From: Pantoea sp. AS-PWVM4
GTDB lineage: Bacteria > Pseudomonadota > Gammaproteobacteria > Enterobacterales > Enterobacteriaceae
DNA length: 64,000 nucleotides
NCBI RefSeq assembly: GCF_000468095.1
Contig: NZ_ASZC01000015.1
Span: 149,321-213,320, forward strand
Direction: 5' to 3'
Under the pieces are notes generated by a model. It had not been told where the DNA came from and did no database searches. It worked only from the letters and a program-made list of their open reading frames with translations. How positions within the stretch are numbered: position 1 is the first letter of the stretch; each line of letters starts with the position of its first letter. Below are positions 8,775 through 16,919 of the stretch, one piece after another. Position numbers and translations under genes: made by a program.

Positions 8775-9380
8775 ATGGCAAAAGCGTTAGTGATTTTTCT
8801 GCACGGCGTCGGCAGCAATGGTGACGATTTGGCGGTACTCGGCCAGCATTGGGCCAGCCTGTTGCCGGATGTGGCGTTCGCCTCACCGAATGCGCCTTAT
8901 CCGTTTGAACACGGCATGGGTTATCAGTGGTTTAGCCTGAACGGCGTCACCGTGGAAAACCGTCCGGCACGGGTGCGTGAAGCGCGCGCTGCGTTCGATG
9001 CCACGCTACAGCAATTAATGGCACAGCATGGCTTTACCGATGCCTGGGATAAAGTGATTCTGGTGGGCTTTTCGCAGGGGTCGATTATGGCGCTGGATGC
9101 GCTGGCGTCGGGTCGTCATCCGCTGGCGGGTGTGGTGGCATTCTCTGGCCGTCTGGCCTTTGACGGTGCCCTGACGCCGCAGCCGCTGACGCCTGCGCTG
9201 TTGATCCACGGCCACGCTGACGGCGTGATCCCCTGGACCGAGAGCGAATCCGCCGCGCTGCGCCTGAAAACCGCGGGTGTGACGCTGGAAACACGTTTTG
9301 AACCGGCCACCGGCCACACCATTTCTTCGCAGGGCGCGATGCAGGCGGCTGCCTTTATCGCGCAATGTTTGCAGGATTAA
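8775..9380 (+). CDS. Alpha/beta-hydrolase, phospholipase/carboxylesterase family (YpfH-like)
   Basis: A 201-residue esterase: oxyanion region FLHGVGSNGDD, nucleophile elbow GFSQGS (Ser ~103), Asp in HGHADGVIPW and His in ATGHTI make a full triad. The start at 8775 has AGGAG in front of it, formed partly from the stop codon region of the preceding gene. A longer reading frame running back into that gene is not real. The stop overlaps that of the converging isomerase gene by 2 bp. Substrate unknown. Confidence 0.88.
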   Translation: MAKALVIFLHGVGSNGDDLAVLGQHWASLLPDVAFASPNAPYPFEHGMGYQWFSLNGVTVENRPARVREARAAFDATLQQLMAQHGFTDAWDKVILVGFSQGSIMALDALASGRHPLAGVVAFSGRLAFDGALTPQPLTPALLIHGHADGVIPWTESESAALRLKTAGVTLETRFEPATGHTISSQGAMQAAAFIAQCLQD

Positions 9381-10192
9381 GCCCAGTAGCGATTCAGCGC
9401 AGTCCACGCCTGTTGCGCCGCCACTGCCGGTGGCTGCGCTTTTAACGCATCGTTAAACACCTCGATGCCAACCGGGCCGTTGTAACCGGCGCTTTTCAGC
9501 TTATCGACAAAACGCTCCACTTCGATGATGCCATCACCCGGTAATAAACGCTGATGACGCGCAATATCGATAATGGCGTCATTGTTCTGCGGCGGCAGTG
9601 CCGCCATATCGCACAGCTGCACTTCATAGATGCGATCGGCGGGGATACCATCCAGCTGCGAAGCATCGCCGCCCCGCGCACAGATGTGGAACAGATCGAC
9701 CACCAAACCAATGTTGGGTTGATCCAGCCGTTGCAGGCGCTCCCACGCCAGCGGCAGGGTGTTATCGACGCTGCACCACGCCATTGGCTCGTACATGATA
9801 CGCATTTTGTAGCGCGCGGCTTCCGACGCCATCCACTGCAAATCCTCATCGATACGTTCCGCGAGGCAATCTTCACGCGTGGTGGCCGGTGCCTGAATGG
9901 TGTCGCAGCCCAGCGCCTGAGCGACCTGAATAAACTGACGCAGTTCTTCGCGTTTCTGCTGACGTTCACGATCCGGCGCACCGGTAAAATCGCGTAATAC
10001 CTGCAAGTTGGTAAACGTAAGCTGCTGCTGAGCGGCCAATTGCGCCAGCGCCAGGGTACCCTGCGCGCTGGCCTGAACATCTTCACGCCAGATTTCAACC
10101 TGATCAAAGCCCGCGGCATGCGCTGCTCGCAATTTCTCTTCGGGCTCACCGTTTAACAACACCAGGTTAAGGAATTTGGGGTGACTACTCAT
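9377..10192 (-). CDS. Sugar phosphate isomerase/epimerase-type TIM-barrel protein
   Basis: A 271-residue protein of the xylose-isomerase-like TIM-barrel superfamily (AP endonuclease 2 fold). Metal-site motifs are visible: MYEPMAWCSV (Glu), VVDLFHICARG (Asp, His), YEVQLCDM and GIEVFND (Glu) near the C-terminus. Members isomerise or epimerise sugars or dehydrate inositol derivatives; the substrate is not assignable. The ATG at 10192 has AAGGAG seven bases upstream. It stands alone, between the esterase and crcB. Confidence 0.82.
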   Translation of the reverse strand: MSSHPKFLNLVLLNGEPEEKLRAAHAAGFDQVEIWREDVQASAQGTLALAQLAAQQQLTFTNLQVLRDFTGAPDRERQQKREELRQFIQVAQALGCDTIQAPATTREDCLAERIDEDLQWMASEAARYKMRIMYEPMAWCSVDNTLPLAWERLQRLDQPNIGLVVDLFHICARGGDASQLDGIPADRIYEVQLCDMAALPPQNNDAIIDIARHQRLLPGDGIIEVERFVDKLKSAGYNGPVGIEVFNDALKAQPPAVAAQQAWTALNRYWA

Positions 10193-10299
10193 CAACGTGC
10201 TCCTTAATCGTCCGGATAAATCGGTGACACGTTCTGTGCGTCATACGCACAGAACTCTGACCAGTATCTACCTCTTAAAGGTTATTTCAAGCGCTCCGT

Positions 10300-10677
10300 T
10301 TAGCCCAGCAGATTGACCACGGCGAAACCGGCAAAGGTCATCAATAAAGAACCGATCACATGCACCATCACGCTCGACATCGCCCAGAAATATTTGCCAG
10401 CCTGGATCAGCACGACAATTTCTGCCGAGAAGGTGGAGAAGGTGGTCAAACCGCCACACAAACCGGTGACAATCAGCAATTTCCAGGCCGGATCAAGCTG
10501 TGGATTCTTTAAAAACCAGGCCAGTGCAGCACCAATAATAAATCCACCAATCAGATTCACCATTAAGGTGCCGGGCGGCAGATTGGGGAATAGCGTGTTA
10601 AAACGGAGGGAAATCAGCCAGCGCAGTGTACAACCCACGGCACCACCGAGCATAACAGCCAACAGCGACTTCAACAT
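10300..10677 (-). CDS. crcB: Fluoride ion channel CrcB/Fluc
   Basis: A 125-residue membrane protein with four helices that exports fluoride as an antiparallel dimer. Family motifs: GGAVGCTLRWLIS, PPGTLMVNLIGGFIIG and GLCGGLTTFSTFSAE. Length is typical. I start it at MLKSLLAVM (10677): the upstream reading frame translates the riboswitch leader and is not real. A fluoride riboswitch with an intrinsic terminator lies directly upstream, so expression should rise when fluoride is present. Confidence 0.95.
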   Translation of the reverse strand: MLKSLLAVMLGGAVGCTLRWLISLRFNTLFPNLPPGTLMVNLIGGFIIGAALAWFLKNPQLDPAWKLLIVTGLCGGLTTFSTFSAEIVVLIQAGKYFWAMSSVMVHVIGSLLMTFAGFAVVNLLG

Positions 10678-10721
10678 AAATGTGTAGCTCCTGATGTTTG
10701 AAACGCGCAGGGCCGCGGCAG

Positions 10722-10779
10722 GACAGAAAAACACCTGACACACCGCCGTCTCCCGCGCAGGGATAAGAGTGTTGTCAGG
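10722..10779 (-). terminator. Riboswitch-controlled intrinsic terminator of crcB
   Basis: In the RNA sense, CCTGACAACAC (10769-10779) can pair with GTGTGTCAGG (10734-10743), followed by GTGTTTTTCTG. The 5' side overlaps the 3' end of the fluoride aptamer (GATGACGCCTGAC), so aptamer folding and terminator folding are mutually exclusive. Confidence 0.75.
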
Positions 10780-10840
10780 CGTCATCAGCCGTCTGTTGCC
10801 AGAACGGCGGTTGGGGAAGGTGGCACGCCATCACCTTGAT
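10770..10840 (-). promoter_or_regulatory. Fluoride riboswitch (crcB motif)
   Basis: The RNA-sense sequence has the conserved pieces of the crcB motif in order: GGTGATGGCGTGCCACC (10819-10837 in RC), AACCGCC, a variable hairpin, and CTGATGACGCCTGAC (10774-10788). It lies 90-160 nt upstream of the crcB start. Identification is by eye from the consensus; a covariance-model search was not run. Confidence 0.88.
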
Positions 10841-10889
10841 GGGGGTTGATAATACGATGGCTGGCATTATGGTGCAAACAAGAGAATGG

Positions 10890-11231
10890 TCAGTGCTCAA
10901 TCAAACGTCTGAAAAGTAACTGCTGAATACTCTGTCGTTGAGACAAGAAAACATGAGCGTAAACAGTTTGCTGTTCAACGGAAAACAAAACCCTGTAGCC
11001 GTCTGAACTATTAAATTCTCGATAACGAGTGACACCATGTTCTGCCAATTCAGAACAAATCTGACAACCTAACGGGAACTGGCTCACTCGCGATTCAAAT
11101 TCATCTAATGCTTTCGCAATAATAGGTTTATGATCATTACCCAGGCGGCGATGAAAAGATGCAATCTCCTGAAGACTCAATCGCACAGTTGGCAGATAGA
11201 CGATATGAAAGTGCTCATCCTTGTGCTGCAT
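10890..11231 (-). CDS. RelE/ParE-superfamily toxin
   Basis: A 113-residue protein with the fold pattern of RelE/ParE toxins: an N-terminal helical region (LSLQEIASFHRRLG), a central TRYREFNSSDGYRVLFSVEQQTVYAHVFLSQRQ strand-rich block and a C-terminal tail. RelE members cut mRNA at the ribosome and ParE members poison gyrase; which applies is not decidable by eye. The ATG at 11231 follows GAGGATAAAAT and lies 9 nt after the antitoxin stop, the usual antitoxin-first order. Confidence 0.82.
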   Translation of the reverse strand: MQHKDEHFHIVYLPTVRLSLQEIASFHRRLGNDHKPIIAKALDEFESRVSQFPLGCQICSELAEHGVTRYREFNSSDGYRVLFSVEQQTVYAHVFLSQRQSIQQLLFRRLIEH

Positions 11232-11240
11232 ATTTTATCC

Positions 11241-11468
11241 TCAGAGATCTTCTAATAGCTGTTGCCGCGTCATACCTTTTCCAGCCGCTTTGTCCTCTTC
11301 AGATAAAGCGAGTAACTTCAGTAATGCCAGAGTTTCGTCTCTTTGCTGGCGCGCTTCCCAGGACTCAATAACGTATGCTGGCGTACCATTTTGTGTCACA
11401 AGAATTGGTTCCGAAAGCTCAAGAGTCGCTGCATTTTTCTTGATGTAGCTGATAGTTTCTATTTTCAT
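11241..11468 (-). CDS. Phd/YefM-family antitoxin
   Basis: A 75-residue antitoxin: the N-terminal DNA-binding part reads [21 protein letters not shown], followed by [15 protein letters not shown], the Phd/YefM signature, and a charged C-terminal tail that would wrap the toxin. The start at 11468 follows GGAGGG; an upstream in-frame codon at 11480 is less likely. It is expected to repress its own promoter, where a perfect palindrome lies across the -10. Confidence 0.87.
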   Translation of the reverse strand: MKIETISYIKKNAATLELSEPILVTQNGTPAYVIESWEARQQRDETLALLKLLALSEEDKAAGKGMTRQQLLEDL

Positions 11469-11484
11469 GTCGCCCTCCACAATG

Positions 11485-11518
11485 GTCTAAATTTAGACTC
11501 TTTATATTCTCTTCGCAA
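11485..11518 (-). promoter_or_regulatory. Toxin-antitoxin promoter with palindromic operator
   Basis: On the minus strand, TTGCGA (11513-11518) and TAAATT (11490-11495) are separated by 17 bp. The perfect 14-bp palindrome GTCTAAATTTAGAC (11485-11498) covers the -10. It starts 17 bp upstream of the antitoxin ATG and is the obvious autoregulatory operator. Confidence 0.7.
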
Positions 11519-11565
11519 TCACTGATTTTTGCTTTACCTTTCCAGGAATTGAAGAGGAGACCCCT

Positions 11566-12483
11566 ATGCGCACCCTGATTTTTGATACTGATATCGGCGT
11601 GGATGACGCCTTTGCGCTGGCGTATGCCGCGCGCACCCAGAAATTGCTGGGTATCACCACGGTATTTGGCAATGTTCCGGTGGGCCAGGCGGTGAAAAAC
11701 GCCCGGCTGTTTTGCGAGAAAATGGCTATTGATGCCCCGGTGTATCGCGGGTGTTCACGCCCACTGGCGCTGACCCCTTCTGAACCGGCGCGTCTGCATG
11801 GGGAAGATGGTTTGGGCGATGCCTTCCCTAACCCGCACAGCGATCAGGCCCCCAGCGCGGTGCAATTTATTATCGACAGCGTGCGCGCTCACCCGCATGC
11901 CATCACCCTGGTGGCGATTGGCCCGCTGACCAATATTGCCAGCGCGATCAATCAGGCCCCGGATATTATTCCGCTGGTGAAAGAGTTGGTGATCATGGGT
12001 GGCGCATTCGGCACCGACGGACACAGCGGCAACGTTACGCCGTTCGCCGAGTTCAATATCTGGAAAGACCCGCATGCCGCCGACCAGGTGCTGTCCTCGG
12101 CGTTAAAAGTGGTGGTACTGCCGCTGGATGTCACCCATAAGGTGTTGATTACCGCAAATGAAGTACATCAACTTAATCAACCAGTGTTGAGCGCCATCTG
12201 CCGTCCCTATCTGGCGTATAGCCTGGAAAAAGAGGGGTTTGCGGGTATGGCACTGCACGACACCTTGACCCTTTCCTGGCTGGCGCTGCCGCACGCCTTT
12301 CACGTCACGGAAGCGCCGGTACGCGTGGTGACGGAAGGTATCAGCAGCGGGCAGACGTTACGCCGCCTCAACGCCCTCGCCTCACGCCATGACCCCTTTG
12401 CCGGGTTGCATGCCCAGCGCCTGTGTCTTGGGGTGGAGGCTGACGCAGTGCGCCAGCACTTTTTCGCCACATTGCAGGCGTAA
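11566..12483 (+). CDS. Nucleoside hydrolase (inosine/uridine-preferring family)
   Basis: A 305-residue enzyme that hydrolyses ribonucleosides to base and ribose. The calcium-site signature is FDTDIGVDDAFAL (~6-18), with further ligands in ITLVAIGPLTN and the active-site region FAEFNIWKDPHAADQVL (Asn/Asp) and HDTL. Similar to RihA/RihB/RihC. Preference for pyrimidine or purine nucleosides cannot be told. It stands alone; a REP pair follows its stop by 4 bp. Confidence 0.88.
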   Translation: MRTLIFDTDIGVDDAFALAYAARTQKLLGITTVFGNVPVGQAVKNARLFCEKMAIDAPVYRGCSRPLALTPSEPARLHGEDGLGDAFPNPHSDQAPSAVQFIIDSVRAHPHAITLVAIGPLTNIASAINQAPDIIPLVKELVIMGGAFGTDGHSGNVTPFAEFNIWKDPHAADQVLSSALKVVVLPLDVTHKVLITANEVHQLNQPVLSAICRPYLAYSLEKEGFAGMALHDTLTLSWLALPHAFHVTEAPVRVVTEGISSGQTLRRLNALASRHDPFAGLHAQRLCLGVEADAVRQHFFATLQA

Positions 12484-12487
12484 AGAC

Positions 12488-12549
12488 GCGCGATAAATCG
12501 CGCCGCTACTGGGATGATTGATGGCCTGTAGCGGCGTGATTTATCACGC
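12488..12549. repeat. REP-like inverted pair
   Basis: Arms at 12488-12509 (core GCGCGATAAATCGCGC) and 12528-12549 (variant core GCGTGATTTATCACGC) separated by 18 bp. The variant differs by compensating changes on both sides, so the palindrome is kept. Located between two converging genes. Confidence 0.88.
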
Positions 12550-12600
12550 TATTTTTGCGGCACCGCACACCCACGGTGCGGTGCGGTGCCCGATGAAAAC

Positions 12601-13629
12601 TTAACGGGCGAAGTGGATGACGCCTTTGATCAGCTCGCGATTGTTGATTACCTCGGGTTCAAAGGTTTCCGCCAGGGTGGAGAAGTCATAATGCCGATTG
12701 AGCATCATGTCAGCACGTAACTGGCCGCTCGCCATCAGTGCGCGCACTTTGTCGAAATCTTCGCGCGTGGCATTGCGGCTGCCCATCAGCGTGGTTTCTT
12801 TTTTGTGGAATTCGGTATCGGGGATCACCAGGTCGCCTTTGTGCAGGCCGACAAACACAATAGTGCCGCCGTGACGAATCAGTTTTACCGCGCCGTTCAT
12901 TGCTGCCGGGCTGCCAGTGGCATCGATCACTTTGGCTGCCAGGCGTCCACCGAACTGCGCGCGCAGCGTGGCGTCAAAATCCGCATCCAGCGGGTTGATG
13001 GTTGCCAGCCCCAGTTGCTGCGCGACATGCGCCCGCCGCTGCTCGCTGGTATCCGCCACCACCACCTGCGCGCCCGCTGCTGCGGCAATTGCCGCCACAC
13101 CCAGGCCAATCGGCCCGGCACCGACCACCAGCACCTGCTCATCCGGCATCACCGCAGCCCGGCGCACCGCGTGGGCGCTGATGGCGAATGGCTCGATCAA
13201 GGCTGCCGCTTCCGGTGCGACATCATCCACCGCCAGTAAATTGTTTTGCGGTACGCTGAGCAGTTCGCAGAAACCACCATCCTGATGCACGCCAATCACC
13301 GAGATGTTTTCACAGCAGTTGGTTTTGCCGCTCTGACAAGCGTCGCACTGCTGGCAGGCGACGTACGGGATCAACGCCACACGTTGCCCCGGCGTAAAGC
13401 CGCTCGCCTCAGCACCCAGCGCCACCACTTCGCCGCATAGCTCATGGCCCAACACGCGTGGATAACTGAAAAACGGCTGGTTCCCCGCCCAGGCATGGAT
13501 ATCGGTGCCGCAAATCCCGGCGGTAATCGGTTTGATCAGAACCTCGTGGGCGGCCGGGGTCGGTCTGGCACGCTGCTGCCACACCATGCTACGCGGTTCC
13601 GCCACCACCAGGGTTTTCATGCTTGTCAT
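12601..13629 (-). CDS. lgoD: L-galactonate 5-dehydrogenase (zinc-type alcohol dehydrogenase family)
   Basis: A 342-residue medium-chain zinc dehydrogenase very like E. coli LgoD (YjjN), which oxidises L-galactonate to D-tagaturonate. Motifs: catalytic zinc site GICGTDIHAWAGNQPFFSYP and GHELCGEV, structural zinc cysteines CQQCDACQSGKTNCC, cofactor motif VVGAGPIGLG. The long stretch EPEVINNRELIKGVI matches LgoD. The start is at 13629 (MTSMKT), with AGGAGAAACCT in front. It diverges from lgoR across about 135 bp, the likely shared control region. Confidence 0.9.
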   Translation of the reverse strand: MTSMKTLVVAEPRSMVWQQRARPTPAAHEVLIKPITAGICGTDIHAWAGNQPFFSYPRVLGHELCGEVVALGAEASGFTPGQRVALIPYVACQQCDACQSGKTNCCENISVIGVHQDGGFCELLSVPQNNLLAVDDVAPEAAALIEPFAISAHAVRRAAVMPDEQVLVVGAGPIGLGVAAIAAAAGAQVVVADTSEQRRAHVAQQLGLATINPLDADFDATLRAQFGGRLAAKVIDATGSPAAMNGAVKLIRHGGTIVFVGLHKGDLVIPDTEFHKKETTLMGSRNATREDFDKVRALMASGQLRADMMLNRHYDFSTLAETFEPEVINNRELIKGVIHFAR

Positions 13630-13764
13630 AGGTTTCTCCTGTGCTGTTGTCACAGTTATGGCGAGAATCGATGTTAACGGCTTGTTGCGCACGCAAAAGT
13701 GTGAGGCAGAACGATTTTTTTGGGCTTTCGATGGTTTTTAATAAATAAAAAACCGGAGCCTGTT

Positions 13765-14667
13765 ATGAGCCGAAGCCAGAATCTGCGTCAGAACGTTATC
13801 AACCAAATGCTGGAAGGCATCGCGCAGCGCCATATCCGTTCGCCTTTACCCCCGCAGGCGGCGCTGGCGGAGATGTTCAATATCAGCCGTACCACGGTGC
13901 GCCACACCCTGCATTACCTGCACCAGCGCGGCATTCTGGATAAAGTGGATGAGACGTATGTCATCGTGCGTAACCCCAGCGATGAAGATGGCTTCAGTGC
14001 CCTCACTCCACCGATTGAGCAGCAGGCCACGCAATTCGAGCAGGCATTTTTTAATTTGATCAACCAGCGGCTGCTGATGCCGGGTGATACCTTTACCGAG
14101 CTGCAACTGGCACAGCGGGTGAAGGTCAGCCCGGTGGTGGTGCGTGAATTTTTGCTGCGTTTTATGCGCTACACCCTGCTGGAGCCGGTGAAGCGCGGTC
14201 AGTGGCGCATGAAAAAGTTCGACCAGAATTACGCGGAAAAACTGTTTGAGCTGCGTGAAATGCTGGAAACCCACGCGTTAAATCGCTTTCTCAATCTGGC
14301 ATCGGAGGATGAGCGCTGGATTCAGGCACGCGATTTACTCGACCGGCACCGTGCGATGCGAGACACCATTGTCAGCGATTACCGCCACTTCGCCGCACTG
14401 GATAAGGAGATGCATTCGTTGATTCTTTCCGCCGCCAACAACCCATTTTTTAATCAATCGCTGGAGATCATCTCGGTGATTTTTCACTCGCATTATCAAT
14501 GGGATGAAAGCGATTTAAAGCAGCGTAATATCGTGGCACTGGAGGAACATATGGCGATCCTCACCGCGTTGATTAGCCGTCAGGATGTGGAAGCGCTGTG
14601 TGCATTGCATGCCCATCTCGACACCGCCAAAACCTCGATGATCCGATCGATCCGTCAGTACAATTAA
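13765..14667 (+). CDS. lgoR: GntR/FadR-family regulator of L-galactonate genes
   Basis: A 300-residue regulator closely similar to E. coli LgoR (YjjM). The N-terminal winged helix contains NISRTTVRHTLHYLHQRG. The C-terminal FadR-type effector domain contains PGDTFTELQLAQ, KVSPVVVREFLLRFMRY and a strongly conserved FNQSLEIISVIFHSHYQWDESDLKQRN. The start at 13765 follows GGAGCC; the earlier in-frame codon is inside the promoter region. It lies between lgoD (divergent) and lgoT and probably controls both in response to L-galactonate. Confidence 0.9.
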   Translation: MSRSQNLRQNVINQMLEGIAQRHIRSPLPPQAALAEMFNISRTTVRHTLHYLHQRGILDKVDETYVIVRNPSDEDGFSALTPPIEQQATQFEQAFFNLINQRLLMPGDTFTELQLAQRVKVSPVVVREFLLRFMRYTLLEPVKRGQWRMKKFDQNYAEKLFELREMLETHALNRFLNLASEDERWIQARDLLDRHRAMRDTIVSDYRHFAALDKEMHSLILSAANNPFFNQSLEIISVIFHSHYQWDESDLKQRNIVALEEHMAILTALISRQDVEALCALHAHLDTAKTSMIRSIRQYN

Positions 14668-14840
14668 AAACCGATTAAAAACCACAAAGCATTAGCTCCC
14701 GCACGAATCAGAAACATCTTTGCAACATCCTGTCATCTTTGCTTCTAGTCTCGGAACCATCTGTTGAGGTCGCATCGGTTGGCGACCACAGAACCCCACA
14801 CTGACTGATAACGATAAGTACCCAGATCCGGGAGGTTGCA

Positions 14841-16193
14841 ATGGAAAATACGTCGGCTCGTGGTCGCGAGACAGCGCCAGCCCCAGCCGCAGATGGACGC
14901 GAATTTGTCCCTGCACGCGGCGATGTGGTGCGCTCACCGCGCATCAGAAAGATTCAGATGACAGCGATGTTGTTGCTGCTGTTCGCCGCCATTATTAACT
15001 ATCTTGACCGCAGTTCCCTGTCCGTCGCCAATATGACCATTCGCGGCGAGCTGGGTTTGTCGGCCACCGAGATTGGCGTACTGTTGTCAGCGTTTTCGCT
15101 GGCGTATGGTCTGGCGCAGCTGCCGTGCGGTGCACTGCTGGACCGCAAAGGCCCGCGCATTATGCTGGCGATTGGCATGTTCTTCTGGTCGTTGTTCCAG
15201 GCCGCCGCCGGTATGGTGCATAACTTCACCCAATTTATCCTCGTGCGTATCGGCCTGGGTATTGGCGAAGCGCCGATGAACCCGTGCGGCGTGAAGGTGA
15301 TCAACGACTGGTTCAACATCAAAGATCGCGGTATGCCGATGGGGATGTTTAACGCCGCCTCGATGATTGGCCTTTCGATTGCCCCGCCCATTCTGGCAGC
15401 GATGATGCTGGTGCTGGGCTGGCGCGGTATGTTTGTCACCATCGGCGTGTTGGGTATGTTCCTCGCTATCGGCTGGTATCTGACCTACCGCGATCGCGAC
15501 AACAACAAACTGAGCGCGGAAGAGATCCATTATTTACAGGCGGGTAGCGTGGCATCACGCAAGGAGCCGATCAGTTTTGCCGAGTGGCGTGGTCTGTTTA
15601 AGCAACGCACCATGTGGGGCATGATGATTGGTTTCAGCGGCATCAACTACACCGCGTGGCTGTATATCGCCTGGCTGCCGGGCTACCTGCAATCCACCTA
15701 TAACCTCGACCTGAAAAGCACCGGTTTACTGGCGGCGATTCCGTTCCTGTTCGGTGCCGCCGGGATGTTGCTCAACGGCTATGTGGTGGATGCGCTGGTA
15801 CGTCGTGGGATAAATGCAGTGAAGGTGCGTAAGGTGAGCATTGTCAGCGGTATGCTGTTGTCAGCGGCATTTACCGCCTTCGTCACCCGTGCCACTGACA
15901 CCACCAGCGCGGTGACGCTGATTGGGATGGCGCTGTTCTGTATCCATTTTGCCGGTACGTCCTGCTGGGGATTGATTCATGCCAACGTGACTGCACGCAT
16001 GACGGCGTCGGTAGGCAGTATCCAGAACTTTGCCAGCTTTGTGTTCGCTTCGTTCGCGCCGATTGTTACCGGTTGGGTGCTGGACACCACCAAATCCTTC
16101 AGCCTGGCGCTGATGATTTGTGCCGGTGTGACGGTGGTAGGGGCGCTGGCGTATCTGTTGTTGGTGCGTAAACCGATTACGGATGGGGTGTAG
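14841..16193 (+). CDS. lgoT: L-galactonate MFS transporter
   Basis: A 450-residue, 12-helix carrier of the ACS family, closely resembling E. coli LgoT (YjjL): INYLDRSSLSVANMTIRGELGLSATEIGVLLSAFSLAYG and the later block MTASVGSIQNFASF match strongly. It imports L-galactonate, which lgoD then oxidises. GGAGGT lies eight bases before the ATG. The gap from lgoR is 173 bp and may carry its own promoter. Confidence 0.9.
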   Translation: MENTSARGRETAPAPAADGREFVPARGDVVRSPRIRKIQMTAMLLLLFAAIINYLDRSSLSVANMTIRGELGLSATEIGVLLSAFSLAYGLAQLPCGALLDRKGPRIMLAIGMFFWSLFQAAAGMVHNFTQFILVRIGLGIGEAPMNPCGVKVINDWFNIKDRGMPMGMFNAASMIGLSIAPPILAAMMLVLGWRGMFVTIGVLGMFLAIGWYLTYRDRDNNKLSAEEIHYLQAGSVASRKEPISFAEWRGLFKQRTMWGMMIGFSGINYTAWLYIAWLPGYLQSTYNLDLKSTGLLAAIPFLFGAAGMLLNGYVVDALVRRGINAVKVRKVSIVSGMLLSAAFTAFVTRATDTTSAVTLIGMALFCIHFAGTSCWGLIHANVTARMTASVGSIQNFASFVFASFAPIVTGWVLDTTKSFSLALMICAGVTVVGALAYLLLVRKPITDGV

Positions 16194-16243
16194 CCCGCTA
16201 GCAGCGGTTTAGCTCTGAGAAGGTTCCGCCCGCCAGGCATTTG

Positions 16244-16505
16244 GTAGTTTCAGCACCTATGTGCTGGCGGACGGGCAAAGGTCCGAGGGCGCGGACCTTT
16301 GCAATCCGCGCCCTGCGCCGTCCTCGCGCAGCGCTCCGCGCTGTTCCCTCACTTATCACTCAGGCCGCACGGCACGCGCGGATTCGCCATCCCTGTCTCA
16401 TTCCGCTCTCTCGCCGCATCCATGCGGCTCGGCCTGGCCTTCCCTCTGCGCTCGGCGCTGCGGATGCCGCCCACCTCACCGCCTGTAAGCCAGGTGCTCT
16501 CTTAA
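16244..16505 (+). repeat. GC-rich ~265-bp intergenic module, copy A
   Basis: Starts with GTAGTTTCAG and runs through CAAAGG..GAGGGCGCGG, CCCTGCGCC, GATTCGC, TCGCCGCATCCATGCGGCTC and CTGCGGATGCCGCCCAC. The same order of blocks, with about 60-70% identity by eye, is found in reverse complement at 16590-16857. Function unknown; it may be a degenerate mobile or structured-RNA element. Confidence 0.65.
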
Positions 16506-16507
16506 TT

Positions 16508-16568
16508 GCGCGATAAATCGCGTCGCTACAAATAACCGCACGTAACGTAGCGGCGCGATTTATCGCGC
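16508..16568. repeat. REP-like inverted pair
   Basis: Arms at 16508-16529 (one substitution in the tail: CGTCGCTAC) and 16547-16568 (perfect core), 17 bp apart. The pair sits exactly between the two inverted GC-rich modules. Confidence 0.88.
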
Positions 16569-16589
16569 AGGCAGCAGTGATGATATTAC

Positions 16590-16857
16590 AGAGAAGTAAA
16601 AGGCGTGCAGCGAGGGGTGGGGCGCCATCCGGACTCGCTGAGCGAATGAATGCTGCCAGGATGAGCCGCATGAATGCGGCGAAAGGCGGCGTTGAGCAGG
16701 AGCGAATCGACGCCGGTCCGTCGGCAGTTGTAGCGGCGCGATTTATCGCGCAAAAAGCACCGCGTAGCGGCGAGGGAGGCTGGCGCAGGGCCCGGGAGTG
16801 CAGAGGGCGCGGCCAGGCGCCCTTTGCTCGGTCGCCGCACCGGCGAACTGAAACTAC
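16590..16857 (-). repeat. GC-rich intergenic module, copy B (inverted)
   Basis: In reverse complement this begins GTAGTTTCAG (16848-16857) and contains GCAAAGGGCG, GGGCCCTGCGCCAGCCTC, GATTCGCTCC, TTTCGCCGCATTCATGCGGCTC and GGATGGCGCCCCAC, in the same order as copy A. A REP arm (16730-16751) sits where copy A has unrelated sequence, so it was probably inserted later. Confidence 0.65.
16730..16751. repeat. Single REP-like arm inside copy B
   Basis: GTAGCGG tail followed by the perfect core; no partner arm within 100 bp. It interrupts the alignment between the two GC-rich modules. Confidence 0.8.
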
Positions 16858-16919
16858 TTCAGCCTGTGGCGAACGAAATCACGCCAGTGCAAACGAAACC
16901 ACGCCAGTGCAAACGCCCC

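Larger units (their letters stand above)
16194..16919. other. Gene-free, repeat-filled stretch
   Basis: I see no real gene in these 726 bp. They hold two diverged, inverted copies of a GC-rich module, one REP pair between them and one REP arm inserted in the second copy. Several short reading frames on both strands are by-products of the GC-rich repeats: no ribosome binding sites and no consistent frame between the two copies. Confidence 0.7.

Noticed and set aside
16299..16671. Overlapping small frames in the GC-rich modules
   Set aside because: The two copies of the module do not keep the same frame, so coding is unlikely; treated as repeats.
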